This document shows positions 26,281 to 39,616 of a DNA stretch of 64,000 nt, piece by piece; the stretch's first letter is position 1; the number at the start of each line of letters is the position of its first letter. Location: NCBI RefSeq assembly GCF_024347375.1, contig NZ_AP025471.1, positions 1,736,001-1,800,000 of the forward strand, given 5' to 3'. Under the pieces are notes generated by a model, which was not told where the DNA came from, searched no databases, and was given only the letters and a program-made list of their open reading frames with translations. The stretch comes from Vibrio coralliirubri (GTDB lineage: Bacteria > Pseudomonadota > Gammaproteobacteria > Enterobacterales > Vibrionaceae). Both the position numbers and the translations under genes were made by a program.

Positions 26281-26392
26281 TAACTGCGTTGGAATTTTTG
26301 ATTGTAGAATAACTACTTATCGAAAAATACCGCCTTGTTCTCAAGCCTTTTTCCTACGCTATTTTTGAACACTTACTTACTGTGATTGGTAT

Positions 26393-27056
26393 TAGCTTCT
26401 TTGTCAGTCTTCGTTCTAGATTTGTTGCTGTTGCTTCACTAGCTAATCAATCAGCAAGTAATCAGAATTTTCATATCCAAACTATTAGTATTACCTCTCA
26501 CATACCTCCAATTAACTGACTTTAAATAGTTCAGTAATAACAGGCTGACTTTAATGGGAAACGTTCCACTATAAGTTCAGAAATTAGTTTACCTACTTTC
26601 AAAGTTTGTCTTTTCGATATGGACTAATTTTATTTAAATGGCTCATAAAAAGTAATGATGTACATTAATTATCACTATTAATATTTTAAATACTGCTTCA
26701 TTAACCTTTGGTTAATTTAAATCCCAATAAAAAATATGATGGTTATTAAAACAGTTTAATATAATCTAAATTAAGTGGTTTAGCGTATTGCTATAAAACC
26801 ACCCAAGTTTTGACTGTTATTTAACCTGTATTGTGCAATAGAGATTATTTTAGTTTTTAATTTTACGGTTTATATTTAAAGCATTGAATTTAAAGGATAT
26901 TTTTATAAATATAAAACAGTGATTTAGGTCTGCAATTCCAGATGGATAATATTGTGAGTGAGGAGTTAATTAGTAAATATACGCCCTAGAAATCGAGTCG
27001 AATACTGTCCATATATTTCAACTTGAAGTTCAAAAAGTTGCTATGCAACTAATAAC
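26393..27056. promoter_or_regulatory. Gene-free AT-rich region, probable displaced control region of the porin gene
   Basis: No supported gene in 664 bp. It holds several dyads: TGGGAAACGTTCCA (26555-26568), resembling LacI/GalR-type operators; TTAACC-TTT-GGTTAA (26701-26715); and GTGGTTT...AAACCAC (about 26776-26804). Its right end (ACTAATAAC, 27048-27056) is the reverse complement of the 9 bp just upstream of the porin gene at 33110-33118, so before IS-mediated inversion this DNA probably abutted the porin gene and read toward it. The operator assignments are guesses from shape. Confidence 0.55.
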
Positions 27057-30829
<3,773 letters not shown>

Positions 30830-30853
30830 CAGCCACACTCATTAGATATTAGG

Positions 30854-30940
30854 CGTTGCAGATGCCCCCCTATCATCTGCAACCACTTAAACCTCTTCAA
30901 GTCAGGTTCAAAAGTCACAGTAAATGCTGTGGCTTTTTTA
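30854..30940 (+). terminator. Two hairpins and terminator after the GH63 gene
   Basis: First a perfect GTTGCAGATG/CATCTGCAAC hairpin (30854-30883), then AAAGTCACAG (30911-30920) pairing with CTGTGGCTTT (30927-30936) followed by T; the second is the likely terminator. Confidence 0.85.
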
Positions 30941-31163
30941 TTATCTGCTTGCAGGTGACCTCGCCTTCACGCTTATCTAAGCAAGAAAGAGAATGAAGTC
31001 ACACACCCAGAAGTAACCCTTCAATTCGCCCTCCAAAACACCCTATTTCTCATCATCTAATTGGCCTTCTATGTTAGAATTATCGGCTAGTTCGGAATGC
31101 GCTGAGTATCTGATTTAGTTAACTATAATTTAATCACCATGAGTGCTTTTTTAAGTTTTTAGA

Positions 31164-31871
31164 ATGAAAAAATATGAATTAGTTGTTCAAGATATTGTAA
31201 GCAAAATTTGCCAAAACAGTATCAACCATAAGCTTCCTGCAGAACGAGAACTGTCTGAAATATATGGATTATCTCGTTTCACGATTCGTAAAGCACTAGC
31301 CAAGCTAGAGGCTATTGGCATGGTAAAATCTAAGGTGGGTTCTGGTTACTTCGTCAACACTTCTCTCATTGGTACACCACTGGTGTACAACTCCATTACT
31401 GAAAACAGTTTTGAAGAGATCTCTTATAAAAAGCTCCAGTTGAATAAAGCGCTACCCGATAACCACGAACAGCAGATTTTTTCTTTAGACGACAATGACT
31501 ACATCTGGAAAATTAGACGGCTTCGATTGATTAACAACAAAGTAGTTCAGATTGAAGAAGCCAAGATCCCTGTCAGTGTCTTCCCAGAAATGAATGCCGA
31601 GATCATTGAAAGCTCAATCCAGAAACATGCATTGGCGAAAGGTCTTCAGATCGATAGCTACTTAACAACGTATCAAGCGATCAATGTTTCTAAAGAAGAT
31701 GCGGAGTTGCTCGGCTGCAAAAAAAATGCGGCGGCGATGAATATCACCAACCGAGGCTTCTTAGCATCAGGTGAGCTGTTCATCGTCAGCGATATCATCG
31801 ACATCAACTACCAATGCACCTACCACACGCCTTTTAACAGTGAGAGCATGAGCTTCCGAGACAAAAAGTAA
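31164..31871 (+). CDS. GntR-family regulator with UTRA ligand domain
   Basis: 235 residues, HutC subfamily: winged helix (about 1-70; LPAERELSEIYGLSRFTIRK, AIGMVKSKVGSGYFV) and a UTRA sensor (about 80-225; IWKIRRLRLINNKVVQIEEA, NITNRGFLASGELFIVSDII). UTRA domains often bind sugars or sugar phosphates. It is the likely local regulator of the GH63 gene and/or the porin gene, which sit on either side in the same inverted block. The 330-bp upstream gap is AT-rich with no ribosome site stronger than TTTAGA before the ATG. Confidence 0.88.
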   Translation: MKKYELVVQDIVSKICQNSINHKLPAERELSEIYGLSRFTIRKALAKLEAIGMVKSKVGSGYFVNTSLIGTPLVYNSITENSFEEISYKKLQLNKALPDNHEQQIFSLDDNDYIWKIRRLRLINNKVVQIEEAKIPVSVFPEMNAEIIESSIQKHALAKGLQIDSYLTTYQAINVSKEDAELLGCKKNAAAMNITNRGFLASGELFIVSDIIDINYQCTYHTPFNSESMSFRDKK

Positions 31872-31935
31872 CGGTTTGATTTGTATTGAGCCACTTTGTC
31901 TTCCCGCGTTTAATTTCTCTAGCTTACGTATCTCC

Positions 31936-31968
31936 CTAAAAACAACAACCCGCACAGTGGCGGGTTGT
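31936..31968 (-). terminator. Intrinsic terminator of the porin gene
   Basis: ACAACCCGC (31945-31953) pairs with GCGGGTTGT (31960-31968); on the minus strand it runs into GTTGTTTTT. Confidence 0.75.
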
Positions 31969-31991
31969 CAGTAGAATTGAATCAACTGATA

Positions 31992-33086
31992 TTAGAATTC
32001 GTAGTACAAACGTACGCGAGCACCAAAATCATCGTCTTCAGAGAACGCAGATGTATTGGTCGTTTCGTTGTCGACCGTTGTGTAGTAAGTACCAAGAAGC
32101 ACAGAGAAGTCTTGTACTTCAAGTACATTCTGGAACTCGTAAGATGCATAACCCGTGTTAACCGTCACATCACCTTTTGCCCATGTGGAATCATATTCGT
32201 TCGCACCGTAGATGTAACCTATACCGAAGTTGTTATATAGCGCGTTCAAACCCGCGGTTGCATTGGTTTCATCGACAGCATCTAAGTAAGCAAAGTTAGC
32301 GTTAACGCTCCAAGAATCATTAGACCAATTACCTGTTAGACCGTAGCCAGTTCGGTCAGAGATATCTTTACCCGAAGTGTCGACAACCGCATCGCTGACT
32401 AAGTTAGTTTCCATTGAGGCTGCAACAGTAAAATCACCCATTTTATATGACACAACCGGGCGAACAAGGAAGGCATCTTTGGCGTTATCGTGGTCAACTT
32501 CCACACCATGGTAGCTATCAGAGAACAAGTCAGAGCGGTCACCGATCATCGTACCAACCTCGACATACAGATCCCCAAAACTTTGGCTATACATCAACTG
32601 ACCATCAGAACCACGACCGCGAGCTTCTTTCATCTGGTACACATAGGCGCTGCCACCGGTATAAAGTTCATTTGAGGTATCACCTGAATACTCTAGGAAA
32701 ACATCGAGGCCGACAGGGAACATATCGTAGGCTTCAAAACGACCCGCTTTAATCGCCCACCCGTCTTTTTTGCCGAACTCAAAGTAGGCGTCATCGAGTG
32801 CGACATTGCCTGTGCTTTCAAATAGAGGCTGCGCTTTAACCCCAACATAGTGACCATTACTGGTGTACTTTTCACCAGCGAACTCAATCAGAACTCGACC
32901 ATCTTGGTTGAACTCTGCGTCACCGTTATCATTCGATTCTCTATCTTGGTAGTTGAAGTTCAGCTCCACGTTACCACCGACAGAGAAGTTACCTTCTTCT
33001 GTATCAACAATGGCAATGCCTGCATGAGCTCCCATTGCAGAAGAAACTAAAACAGTAGCTAAAGACAGCTTGAATGTGCTTTTCAT
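31992..33086 (-). CDS. Outer membrane porin, carbohydrate-type
   Basis: 364 residues with signal peptide ending AHA|GIAI and the C-terminal aromatic beta-signal RLYYEF that marks beta-barrel proteins. The alternating hydrophobic/polar strands (for example GHYVGVKAQPLF, WAIKAGRFEAYDMFPVG) fit a porin barrel; KAGRFEAYDMFP is like the loop of Vibrio sugar porins. It probably admits oligosaccharides for the nearby GH enzymes. The first 32 bp upstream are native, then comes IS copy D, so its promoter was removed by the rearrangement. Expression now would need a promoter in the IS end. Confidence 0.82.
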   Translation of the reverse strand: MKSTFKLSLATVLVSSAMGAHAGIAIVDTEEGNFSVGGNVELNFNYQDRESNDNGDAEFNQDGRVLIEFAGEKYTSNGHYVGVKAQPLFESTGNVALDDAYFEFGKKDGWAIKAGRFEAYDMFPVGLDVFLEYSGDTSNELYTGGSAYVYQMKEARGRGSDGQLMYSQSFGDLYVEVGTMIGDRSDLFSDSYHGVEVDHDNAKDAFLVRPVVSYKMGDFTVAASMETNLVSDAVVDTSGKDISDRTGYGLTGNWSNDSWSVNANFAYLDAVDETNATAGLNALYNNFGIGYIYGANEYDSTWAKGDVTVNTGYASYEFQNVLEVQDFSVLLGTYYTTVDNETTNTSAFSEDDDFGARVRLYYEF

Positions 33087-33118
33087 ATAAACCCTAATAT
33101 TATTTTATTGTTATTAGT

Positions 33119-34172
33119 GGCTTTGTTGCGTAATTCAATGGAACTAAATCAAGAACCTACGATCTGATCAGCTACCTCCACTCTATCTCGTAGTCCTATG
33201 CCTAAGCCTCGTTATAAAACAACCAACTGGAAGCAATACAACCGATCACTCATTAACCGTGGTTCTCTGACTTTTTGGATTGATGAAGAAGCAATAAGCG
33301 GATGGGCGCAAAGCAAACAGAATAAGCGCGGTAGGCCGCGTCGGTTCAGTGATTTAGCTATCACGACAGCACTCATGGTCAAACGAGTTTTTTCTATGCC
33401 ATTGAGAGCGCTGCAAGGATTTATCGACTCGATATTTAGGTTAGCCCATGTACCGTTAAGTTGTCCGCATTACACCTGCATCAGTCGTAGAGCCAAGCAA
33501 GTTGAGGTTTCATTTAAGACTAAAACGAGAGGAGCGATACAGCACCTAGCCATTGATGCTACTGGCCTTAAGGTTTATGGCGAAGGTGAATGGAAAGTCA
33601 AAAAACATGGGACGGATGGCAAGCGTAGAGTCTGGCGAAAGCTGCATATTGCAGTCGATACCAACACTCATGAGATCATTGCCGCCGAGCTAAGTTTATC
33701 GACGGTTACAGATGGAGAAGTACTCCCGAACTTACTGAAACAAACACGCCGAAGTATCCTTGAGGTGTCTGGTGATGGCGCTTACGACACGAGAGCGTGT
33801 CACGCTGCTATTAAGATTAAGGGAGCTATTGCGCTTATTCCCCCAAGAGAAGGGGCTGCCTTCTGGGAGCGTGGTCACCCTCGAAATTTCGCCGTGGGTT
33901 GCCAGAAATTATACGACTCAAATAAGTATTGGAAAGAGCGGTATGGATACCACAAACGTTCACTCTCAGAAACAGCGATGTATCGAGTTAAACAGTTGCT
34001 AGGAGGGAAACTGAGCTTAAGAAATTACAATGCCCAGGTGGGTGAAACTTACGCGATGATAAAAGCGTTGAACAAGCTTACTGGGTTAGGTATGCCTGAA
34101 ACTTGTCGTATTGACTAAGAAACAAGCGAAACGGGTTGGCTCTATCTCTAAATTTAATTACGCAACAAAGCC
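33119..34172 (+). mobile_element. IS5-family (IS903-group) insertion sequence, copy D, at inversion boundary
   Basis: 1054 bp, the only copy in plus orientation. Left flank GTTATTAGT (33110-33118) is the exact reverse complement of the left flank of copy C; right flank ACATCATGG is inside a helix-turn-helix gene and has no partner in the window. Confidence 0.95.
33198..34118 (+). CDS. IS5-family transposase, copy D
   Basis: Intact 306-residue frame, same protein as copy A. Confidence 0.96.
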   Translation: MPKPRYKTTNWKQYNRSLINRGSLTFWIDEEAISGWAQSKQNKRGRPRRFSDLAITTALMVKRVFSMPLRALQGFIDSIFRLAHVPLSCPHYTCISRRAKQVEVSFKTKTRGAIQHLAIDATGLKVYGEGEWKVKKHGTDGKRRVWRKLHIAVDTNTHEIIAAELSLSTVTDGEVLPNLLKQTRRSILEVSGDGAYDTRACHAAIKIKGAIALIPPREGAAFWERGHPRNFAVGCQKLYDSNKYWKERYGYHKRSLSETAMYRVKQLLGGKLSLRNYNAQVGETYAMIKALNKLTGLGMPETCRID

Positions 34173-34699
34173 ACATCATGGCTGAAAACTTCATTTCGAA
34201 AACGTTTAGCGAATAAAGTGTCAAGCTTAGAACCTTCTTCAAAAATAAAACGACCTTGATCTTTAAATCGGTATTGGTCATCACCTTTTAATTCAACGTA
34301 ATCCATCATTTCTAATGCGCGAAAATATATGGCGACTGACGTATGGCTCAATTGGTATTTATTGGCAATATCTTGTGGTGACCACTCTTTTCGTCGTAAT
34401 AGATACAAAAAGTCAAACAAATATGGATATTGGTTAAATATTTCACTGTTGATATCGGTGATAAATTGTTCGTTCTCTTGCTGTAGCTGTTTACCTCTCA
34501 TAGATAGTTCGACCAAGTCAGTATCTAAATGAGTGGCATACGAAAGTATTTTATCCAGCCCTAAAGACGTATTGTGCAGTTGCCTTTTAATGGTTGAGAG
34601 AGGAATTGCCATCCCAGCAGAGAGGTCGGAATAACAAATCCCTTTCTCTTTGATTTTTTCTCGTAAAGCAGCAAGTAAATACGTTGCAGAATTATTCAT
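34173..34699 (-). pseudogene. Helix-turn-helix regulator, 3'-truncated by an IS
   Basis: About 175 native codons remain: an N-terminal XRE-like helix-turn-helix (CYSDLSAGMAIPLSTIKRQL) and a second winged-helix-like part (EWSPQDIANKYQLSHTSVAIYFRALEMM). After ...FSHD the frame enters IS copy D and ends six codons later (VALLRN, stop), the same tail that copy E gives to the AraC gene. Vibrio regulators of this type usually continue further, so the C-terminus is lost. Whether the remnant still binds DNA is unknown. The start ATG at 34699 has no clear ribosome site. Confidence 0.75.
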
Positions 34700-35260
34700 C
34701 TAACAATGCCTGTTTTATTTTCTTCAGCATCCCTGATAATAAATTCAAGAGGTCCTACTCTTGTGACTCTGGTTCCAAATATTTACAACATTTACTATGA
34801 CTTAGATAATTTCCAAAATTGAGATTTTTACTTGTTGTTATCTGTACAAGTTGTACTCAATGCTTTTAGTTTTTATCTATTTTTAGTACGCGATGAGTAT
34901 AATTGTTTTGAGGCATAAAATTAAGTTCACGGTGGTTTTTAGTAAAGTTTTCTTTCGAGAGGTTAATTTATTAGGTGGGAAGTATCAAAAAGCTGTACTC
35001 AGGAATTTTGTCTAGTTTGATATCACAAATTATTCGATAGTGACTGGTGTTTCATTGAATTGGTGACCAGTAAAAGTCTTGTTATAAGGAATAATTAGGT
35101 TAGTTAACTGGCGGGTGTGGTTCTGGAAGCGTAATCATATTATATAATTATTTTCCAAATTTTTATGTATTTATTCCATTTATTATTCGACCTGAAAACT
35201 ATTTGGTGCTTCATTATTCTCTTTCTTGGTTGGATAAGGGAGAGGTCATCTGCAAGCCGA
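34700..35260. other. 561-bp AT-rich intergenic region
   Basis: No supported gene. The sequences TCTGTACAAGTTGTACTC (34841-34858) and AGCTGTACTCAGG (34992-35004) share GTACT units and may be regulator sites for the divergent or truncated helix-turn-helix gene. Nothing else stands out. Confidence 0.45.
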
Positions 35261-35263
35261 TAA

Positions 35264-35292
35264 TAAAAAAGCACGCCCGATAGGACGTGCTT
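35264..35292 (-). terminator. Intrinsic terminator of the dipeptidase gene
   Basis: AAGCACG (35269-35275) pairs with CGTGCTT (35286-35292) and is followed on the minus strand by six T. Confidence 0.85.
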
Positions 35293-35320
35293 CGAGTGTT
35301 TGAGCTTTGTTGGTTGCGAG

Positions 35321-36565
35321 CTACATAGCTAAGTTTTCATTTCTTAACTTGGTTAGTGTTTTTAGACGCTTTGTATACTCTTTTTGGAACTCATCAGGGT
35401 CAGCGCCCTCAGATACTTGAGCGTACACTCGCATCTTGTTACCACCGTAGATCTTGGCAAGATCATCGTTACTGTAACCGCGTTTCCACAGTTCATCAGT
35501 AATCGCCGCTAGGATCTTCGACAGTTCACCATTACCGGTAGCGCCTTTGTTGAACGCCTCAATCATGTAGCCGCCATCGTCGTACATTTTCGCGTTCTTG
35601 GTTGCGAAATCCACAACCATTGCGGTAGAGAACATATCATCAGTTGCGATACCTACGTGGTCAACGCCTACCAATTTCACGTAGTAGTCGATCATATCTG
35701 CAGCTTGCACTGGAGAAATATCTTCAGGCCAAACGCCGTCCATCATCCATTCCGTGAAGGTTGGGGCAACGTAGCCACCTGATTTAGCCGCGCGTATCGC
35801 TTCATCGTCAGGAATAGCACGGTAGCAACCTTGTGGTGTTGCATCTGGCTCACTCTTATAAAGCCCTGCTGGCACTGAGTGCGTGTAGACAAATGGGGTT
35901 CCAGGATACTTCTCTTCCATGTAATCCATCGCGTCATTTGCTGTCTTTGAGCCTGTGTGGCTTAGGTCGAGAATGACCTGATACTCGACCATCGAATCAA
36001 TAACAGACTCTCCCCAAGGCGTTAGGCCAATATCTCTACCGTTAAATGCTGCTAATTGCCCTGAACCTGTTCTGAAAATGTCGTTATACGCCAAGATCAT
36101 GCTTTTTAAGCCCATGTCTTTTAGAATCGCCATTTTGGTCACATCTTCTTCCAAAATAGTGGCGGTTTGGCTGTTCCAAAGTACGGCGGTTTTGCCTTCG
36201 GTGTGCGCTTTCTCAATGTCATTATTGGAATGCGCGATGATGAAATTGTCAGGTTGTTTTGCCATCGCAGAGCGGTGTTTATGATGGTGAAACAAGAAGT
36301 CATCAAAGTTGTGATCAGCAGCGGTAATGGTGTATTCATGCCCTGTAATACCTGCATCACGAGCATCTTGGAAGTAATCCAACAGTTGTTGCTCGTCCTG
36401 CCAACCTGCACCGTAAGGGCTCGCGAGCATACCAATGACAATGGTGTCTTGAACAAATGTTTTAGCCTTATCTGATGCAGGCCAGGTCTTACTCTCAACA
36501 CTTGCCTGTGCAACACCAACACTCATTGCAATGCTTGCTGCTACTAACGTTATCTTTTTAAACAT
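35321..36565 (-). CDS. Exported membrane dipeptidase-like protein (peptidase M19)
   Basis: 414 residues with signal peptide ending AQA|SV. M19 zinc-enzyme features: an early [11 protein letters not shown] in place of the usual DGH-type metal motif, [18 protein letters not shown] with the second-site His, [13 protein letters not shown] with the next His, and [13 protein letters not shown] near the end. The first HxD pair of classical renal dipeptidases (DGHND) is not visible, so activity on dipeptides is uncertain; many Vibrio and Shewanella M19 paralogues show this. It is divergent from an AraC gene (328-bp gap) that is likely its regulator. Confidence 0.82.
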   Translation of the reverse strand: MFKKITLVAASIAMSVGVAQASVESKTWPASDKAKTFVQDTIVIGMLASPYGAGWQDEQQLLDYFQDARDAGITGHEYTITAADHNFDDFLFHHHKHRSAMAKQPDNFIIAHSNNDIEKAHTEGKTAVLWNSQTATILEEDVTKMAILKDMGLKSMILAYNDIFRTGSGQLAAFNGRDIGLTPWGESVIDSMVEYQVILDLSHTGSKTANDAMDYMEEKYPGTPFVYTHSVPAGLYKSEPDATPQGCYRAIPDDEAIRAAKSGGYVAPTFTEWMMDGVWPEDISPVQAADMIDYYVKLVGVDHVGIATDDMFSTAMVVDFATKNAKMYDDGGYMIEAFNKGATGNGELSKILAAITDELWKRGYSNDDLAKIYGGNKMRVYAQVSEGADPDEFQKEYTKRLKTLTKLRNENLAM

Positions 36566-37179
36566 GAAAACCTCTCAATTACTGGCTTAAGTCCATTTAT
36601 ATTTATGCCTAGATTTAATAGTAGACCCTGACGATATCGTTGAGTTATTTAAAATTGATAACCCTGTCATACTTTGTAATCAAAGCGTTACGTCCTGAAT
36701 TGTGATTTCGCCTTAATGCTAAAAACTTAAAGCGCCTCTTGTTAACTTGAGGTAATAGTAGCTAAGCTAGAAAAGTAAAATGTGCATTTTGTGTCACTGG
36801 ACTTAGACTGTATTGATGCGGAAATTGATGCCGACATTGGGTTGAGTTGTGGATTTAACCTGTTTTGAACAAGACAAAGGAATTGTGAACTGATGCTTGA
36901 ATTACCATTGATTGCGAAGAGTGTTGTGAGTCATTTCCAGCAGTGCGTCCGAGAAGATAAGTCATTAACTCCATATCACGCCGCGATAGAAGCGCTCGCA
37001 GTTCAAGTGAGCATGCCATTCTCAATGGATACTTCACCTGCTCAATATGTTTCGTTTAATGTTTTTATTCAGTTCTTAGAGGGTTTGAGGAAGGTATTAC
37101 CATCCGAGGTGTTTGTTTCTTCGTTATTAGGCAGTGCTCAACGTGCCGCTCTCGAACTCGATTTTTCTAACCTTTTAGC

Positions 37180-38233
37180 GGCTTTGTTGCGTAATTAAAT
37201 TTAGAGATAGAGCCAACCCGTTTCGCTTGTTTCTTAGTCAATACGACAAGTTTCAGGCATACCTAACCCAGTAAGCTTGTTCAACGCTTTTATCATCGCG
37301 TAAGTTTCACCCACCTGGGCATTGTAATTTCTTAAGCTCAGTTTCCCTCCTAGCAACTGTTTAACTCGATACATCGCTGTTTCTGAGAGTGAACGTTTGT
37401 GGTATCCATACCGCTCTTTCCAATACTTATTTGAGTCGTATAATTTCTGGCAACCCACGGCGAAATTTCGAGGGTGACCACGCTCCCAGAAGGCAGCCCC
37501 TTCTCTTGGGGGAATAAGCGCAATAGCTCCCTTAATCTTAATAGCAGCGTGACACGCTCTCGTGTCGTAAGCGCCATCACCAGACACCTCAAGGATACTT
37601 CGGCGTGTTTGTTTCAGTAAGTTCGGGAGTACTTCTCCATCTGTAACCGTCGATAAACTTAGCTCGGCGGCAATGATCTCATGAGTGTTGGTATCGACTG
37701 CAATATGCAGCTTTCGCCAGACTCTACGCTTGCCATCCGTCCCATGTTTTTTGACTTTCCATTCACCTTCGCCATAAACCTTAAGGCCAGTAGCATCAAT
37801 GGCTAGGTGCTGTATCGCTCCTCTCGTTTTAGTCTTAAATGAAACCTCAACTTGCTTGGCTCTACGACTGATGCAGGTGTAATGCGGACAACTTAACGGT
37901 ACATGGGCTAACCTAAATATCGAGTCGATAAATCCTTGCAGCGCTCTCAATGGCATAGAAAAAACTCGTTTGACCATGAGTGCTGTCGTGATAGCTAAAT
38001 CACTGAACCGACGCGGCCTACCGCGCTTATTCTGTTTGCTTTGCGCCCATCCGCTTATTGCTTCTTCATCAATCCAAAAAGTCAGAGAACCACGGTTAAT
38101 GAGTGATCGGTTGTATTGCTTCCAGTTGGTTGTTTTATAACGAGGCTTAGGCATAGGACTACGAGATAGAGTGGAGGTAGCTGATCAGATCGTAGGTTCT
38201 TGATTTAGTTCCATTGAATTACGCAACAAAGCC
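37180..38233 (-). mobile_element. IS5-family (IS903-group) insertion sequence, copy E, with target duplication
   Basis: 1054 bp, flanked by perfect 9-bp direct repeats CCTTTTAGC (37171-37179 and 38234-38242). A recent simple insertion into an AraC gene. Confidence 0.97.
37234..38154 (-). CDS. IS5-family transposase, copy E
   Basis: Intact 306-residue frame, same protein as copy A. Confidence 0.96.
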   Translation of the reverse strand: MPKPRYKTTNWKQYNRSLINRGSLTFWIDEEAISGWAQSKQNKRGRPRRFSDLAITTALMVKRVFSMPLRALQGFIDSIFRLAHVPLSCPHYTCISRRAKQVEVSFKTKTRGAIQHLAIDATGLKVYGEGEWKVKKHGTDGKRRVWRKLHIAVDTNTHEIIAAELSLSTVTDGEVLPNLLKQTRRSILEVSGDGAYDTRACHAAIKIKGAIALIPPREGAAFWERGHPRNFAVGCQKLYDSNKYWKERYGYHKRSLSETAMYRVKQLLGGKLSLRNYNAQVGETYAMIKALNKLTGLGMPETCRID

Positions 38234-38959
38234 CCTTTTAGCTCAAGATTTTCTGTCTCTTTTTCCGTTTGAACAATGGTCAGTCGAATCGTCTTCACAG
38301 TCATTAAAGCTTTCATTTCGAGTATCTAATAGCTCGCTCAATGGTATTGAATCCGAGCTGTTTTTGATCGTTTATAGCCACGCTTATTTTAAATCCCAAC
38401 AGACTGATATTGATAAGCCGATTCGCTACGACTTAGTTTCAGTGTCGGCGAGTGCGTTAAGTGAGTTGAGAATACAAACGGAAACGCCACAGTACTTAGG
38501 TCAAACTGAGACGTGTATTTCGTATAACCCCATTGATCGAGATTGCTCAATCAAAGCGGTATCAACGGCTACTACTTCCACCTTCAAGGTGACACAAGCA
38601 TTACTTCCTTATATCGGCCGAGTCGATGTAGATTTGGTCTCGTTTGGTCAGATAAACCGGATTGGTAAGCGCACAATTCAGAGGGCTCTTAGTGAAGAGG
38701 GGACGACCTTTCGAACCATTAAAGAGACCCTGTCTTTTGAATTCGCCAAGCGCGTTATGACTGAGCAAGATTATTCGATCTCAGATATTGCACTTCACTT
38801 GGGATACGCAGATGCCTCACAATTTATAAGAGCGTTTAAGCGATCGAACGGAATAACACCACTTCAATGGAAAAAGAATAATAAAAGTATGGGTGATGGT
38901 ATAAAATTATAACCCTTCTATGTATACTGTCTTTCGTTCTATAACGTAAGATACTGACT

Positions 38960-39442
38960 ATGAAAAGATTAAACGGTTTTTCCTTACTTGAACTTGTTGT
39001 TGTCGTCGTGATACTTGGCATTCTTTCTGTGGTTGTTGCCCCTAAATTCTTAGGGCTTCAGTCAGACGCGAGAGCGGCGGCATTAAAAGGCCTTAAAGGT
39101 TCAATGGAAGGTGCGGCTGCGATTGTTTATGGCAAAGCTGCCATTGAAGGCCTAGAGAATCTACCGGTGTCCTCAAGCCAAGGAACAACGGTCAACGGAG
39201 TCCAAACTGATTATGGTTATCCGACAGCGTCTGAAATGGGAATAGGAATTGCGGTACAAGGGTTAAGTGGTGAGAACAGTGATTGGAAGATGTTAGGCGC
39301 TCATGCTGCTTCGGTTCCTAATGAGGTGATTGTCTACTCTTTTGACAACGCGCAGCCAAACGAAACCTGCGTCGTTATTTATCGTTCGAACGCCTCTGCC
39401 GGAGCACCAACCATATTCTCGTCGGAAGCCGATTTATGTTAG
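38960..39442 (+). CDS. Type IV pilin-like protein with prepilin signal
   Basis: 160 residues. The N-terminus MKRLNGFSLLELVVVVVILG has a class III prepilin cleavage site (G|FSLLE, Glu at +5) and a long hydrophobic helix; two cysteines near the C-terminus (ETCVVIY...EADLC) could make the pilin disulphide loop. It resembles MSHA-type pilins of vibrios. No assembly genes are nearby, so it must use machinery encoded elsewhere or be a minor pilin. A terminator follows; the split AraC gene ends 47 bp upstream. Confidence 0.88.
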   Translation: MKRLNGFSLLELVVVVVILGILSVVVAPKFLGLQSDARAAALKGLKGSMEGAAAIVYGKAAIEGLENLPVSSSQGTTVNGVQTDYGYPTASEMGIGIAVQGLSGENSDWKMLGAHAASVPNEVIVYSFDNAQPNETCVVIYRSNASAGAPTIFSSEADLC

Positions 39443-39468
39443 TTATTTCTTAGCTTATTGATATTGAG

Positions 39469-39496
39469 AAGGCCATCGTAATGATGGCCTTTTTTG
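39469..39496 (+). terminator. Intrinsic terminator after the pilin gene
   Basis: Perfect nine-bp stem AAGGCCATC / GATGGCCTT with loop GTAAT, followed by T. Confidence 0.92.
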
Positions 39497-39616
39497 TATT
39501 CCATTGATTGTATATTCTACCCAAGGCTTTTAATTTATAAACGTTCGCTATGAATCTTGATGTACGGCACTTTGTGCCGCTTTTCCATCAATGACATGGT
39601 GATAACGGGAGTGTGT

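Larger units (their letters stand above)
25168..26392. repeat. Dispersed imperfect palindromic repeat (Vibrio type), split by an IS
   Basis: Without the IS and one 9-bp duplication the unit is about 162 bp. The left end reads TACCAATCGTAGTAAATAAC and the right end is its imperfect reverse complement, ending TTACTTACTGTGATTGGTA. From memory, near-identical units occur many times in Vibrio genomes between genes, like ERIC elements. The insertion lies between 25226 and 26281. A shortened version with the same two ends is at 61327-61357. Confidence 0.75.
36893..38912 (+). pseudogene. AraC-family regulator split by an IS
   Basis: Removing IS copy E and one 9-bp duplication rejoins one clean frame of 957 bp, 318 residues: MLELPLIAKSVVSHFQ... 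to ...DFSNLLAQDFLSLFPF (junction) to ...GDGIKL. It has the two AraC helix-turn-helix units near the C-terminus (FGQINRIGKRTIQRALSEEG; SDIALHLGYADASQFIRAFK) and an Arabinose_bd-like N-terminal domain. The fragments on their own lack a start with ribosome site for the DNA-binding half, so it is inactive unless the IS drives it. It probably controlled the divergent M19 gene. ATG at 36893 follows AAGGAATTG. Confidence 0.92.

Noticed and set aside
38214..38912. Second half of the split AraC gene as an independent gene beginning in the IS
   Set aside because: Start is a TTG inside the IS terminus without ribosome site; frame and 9-bp duplication show it is the 3' part of one gene.
39557..39616. Upstream extension of the HAD gene
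   Set aside because: The ATG at 39617 gives the normal family start; the added residues resemble nothing and overlap the intergenic sequence.
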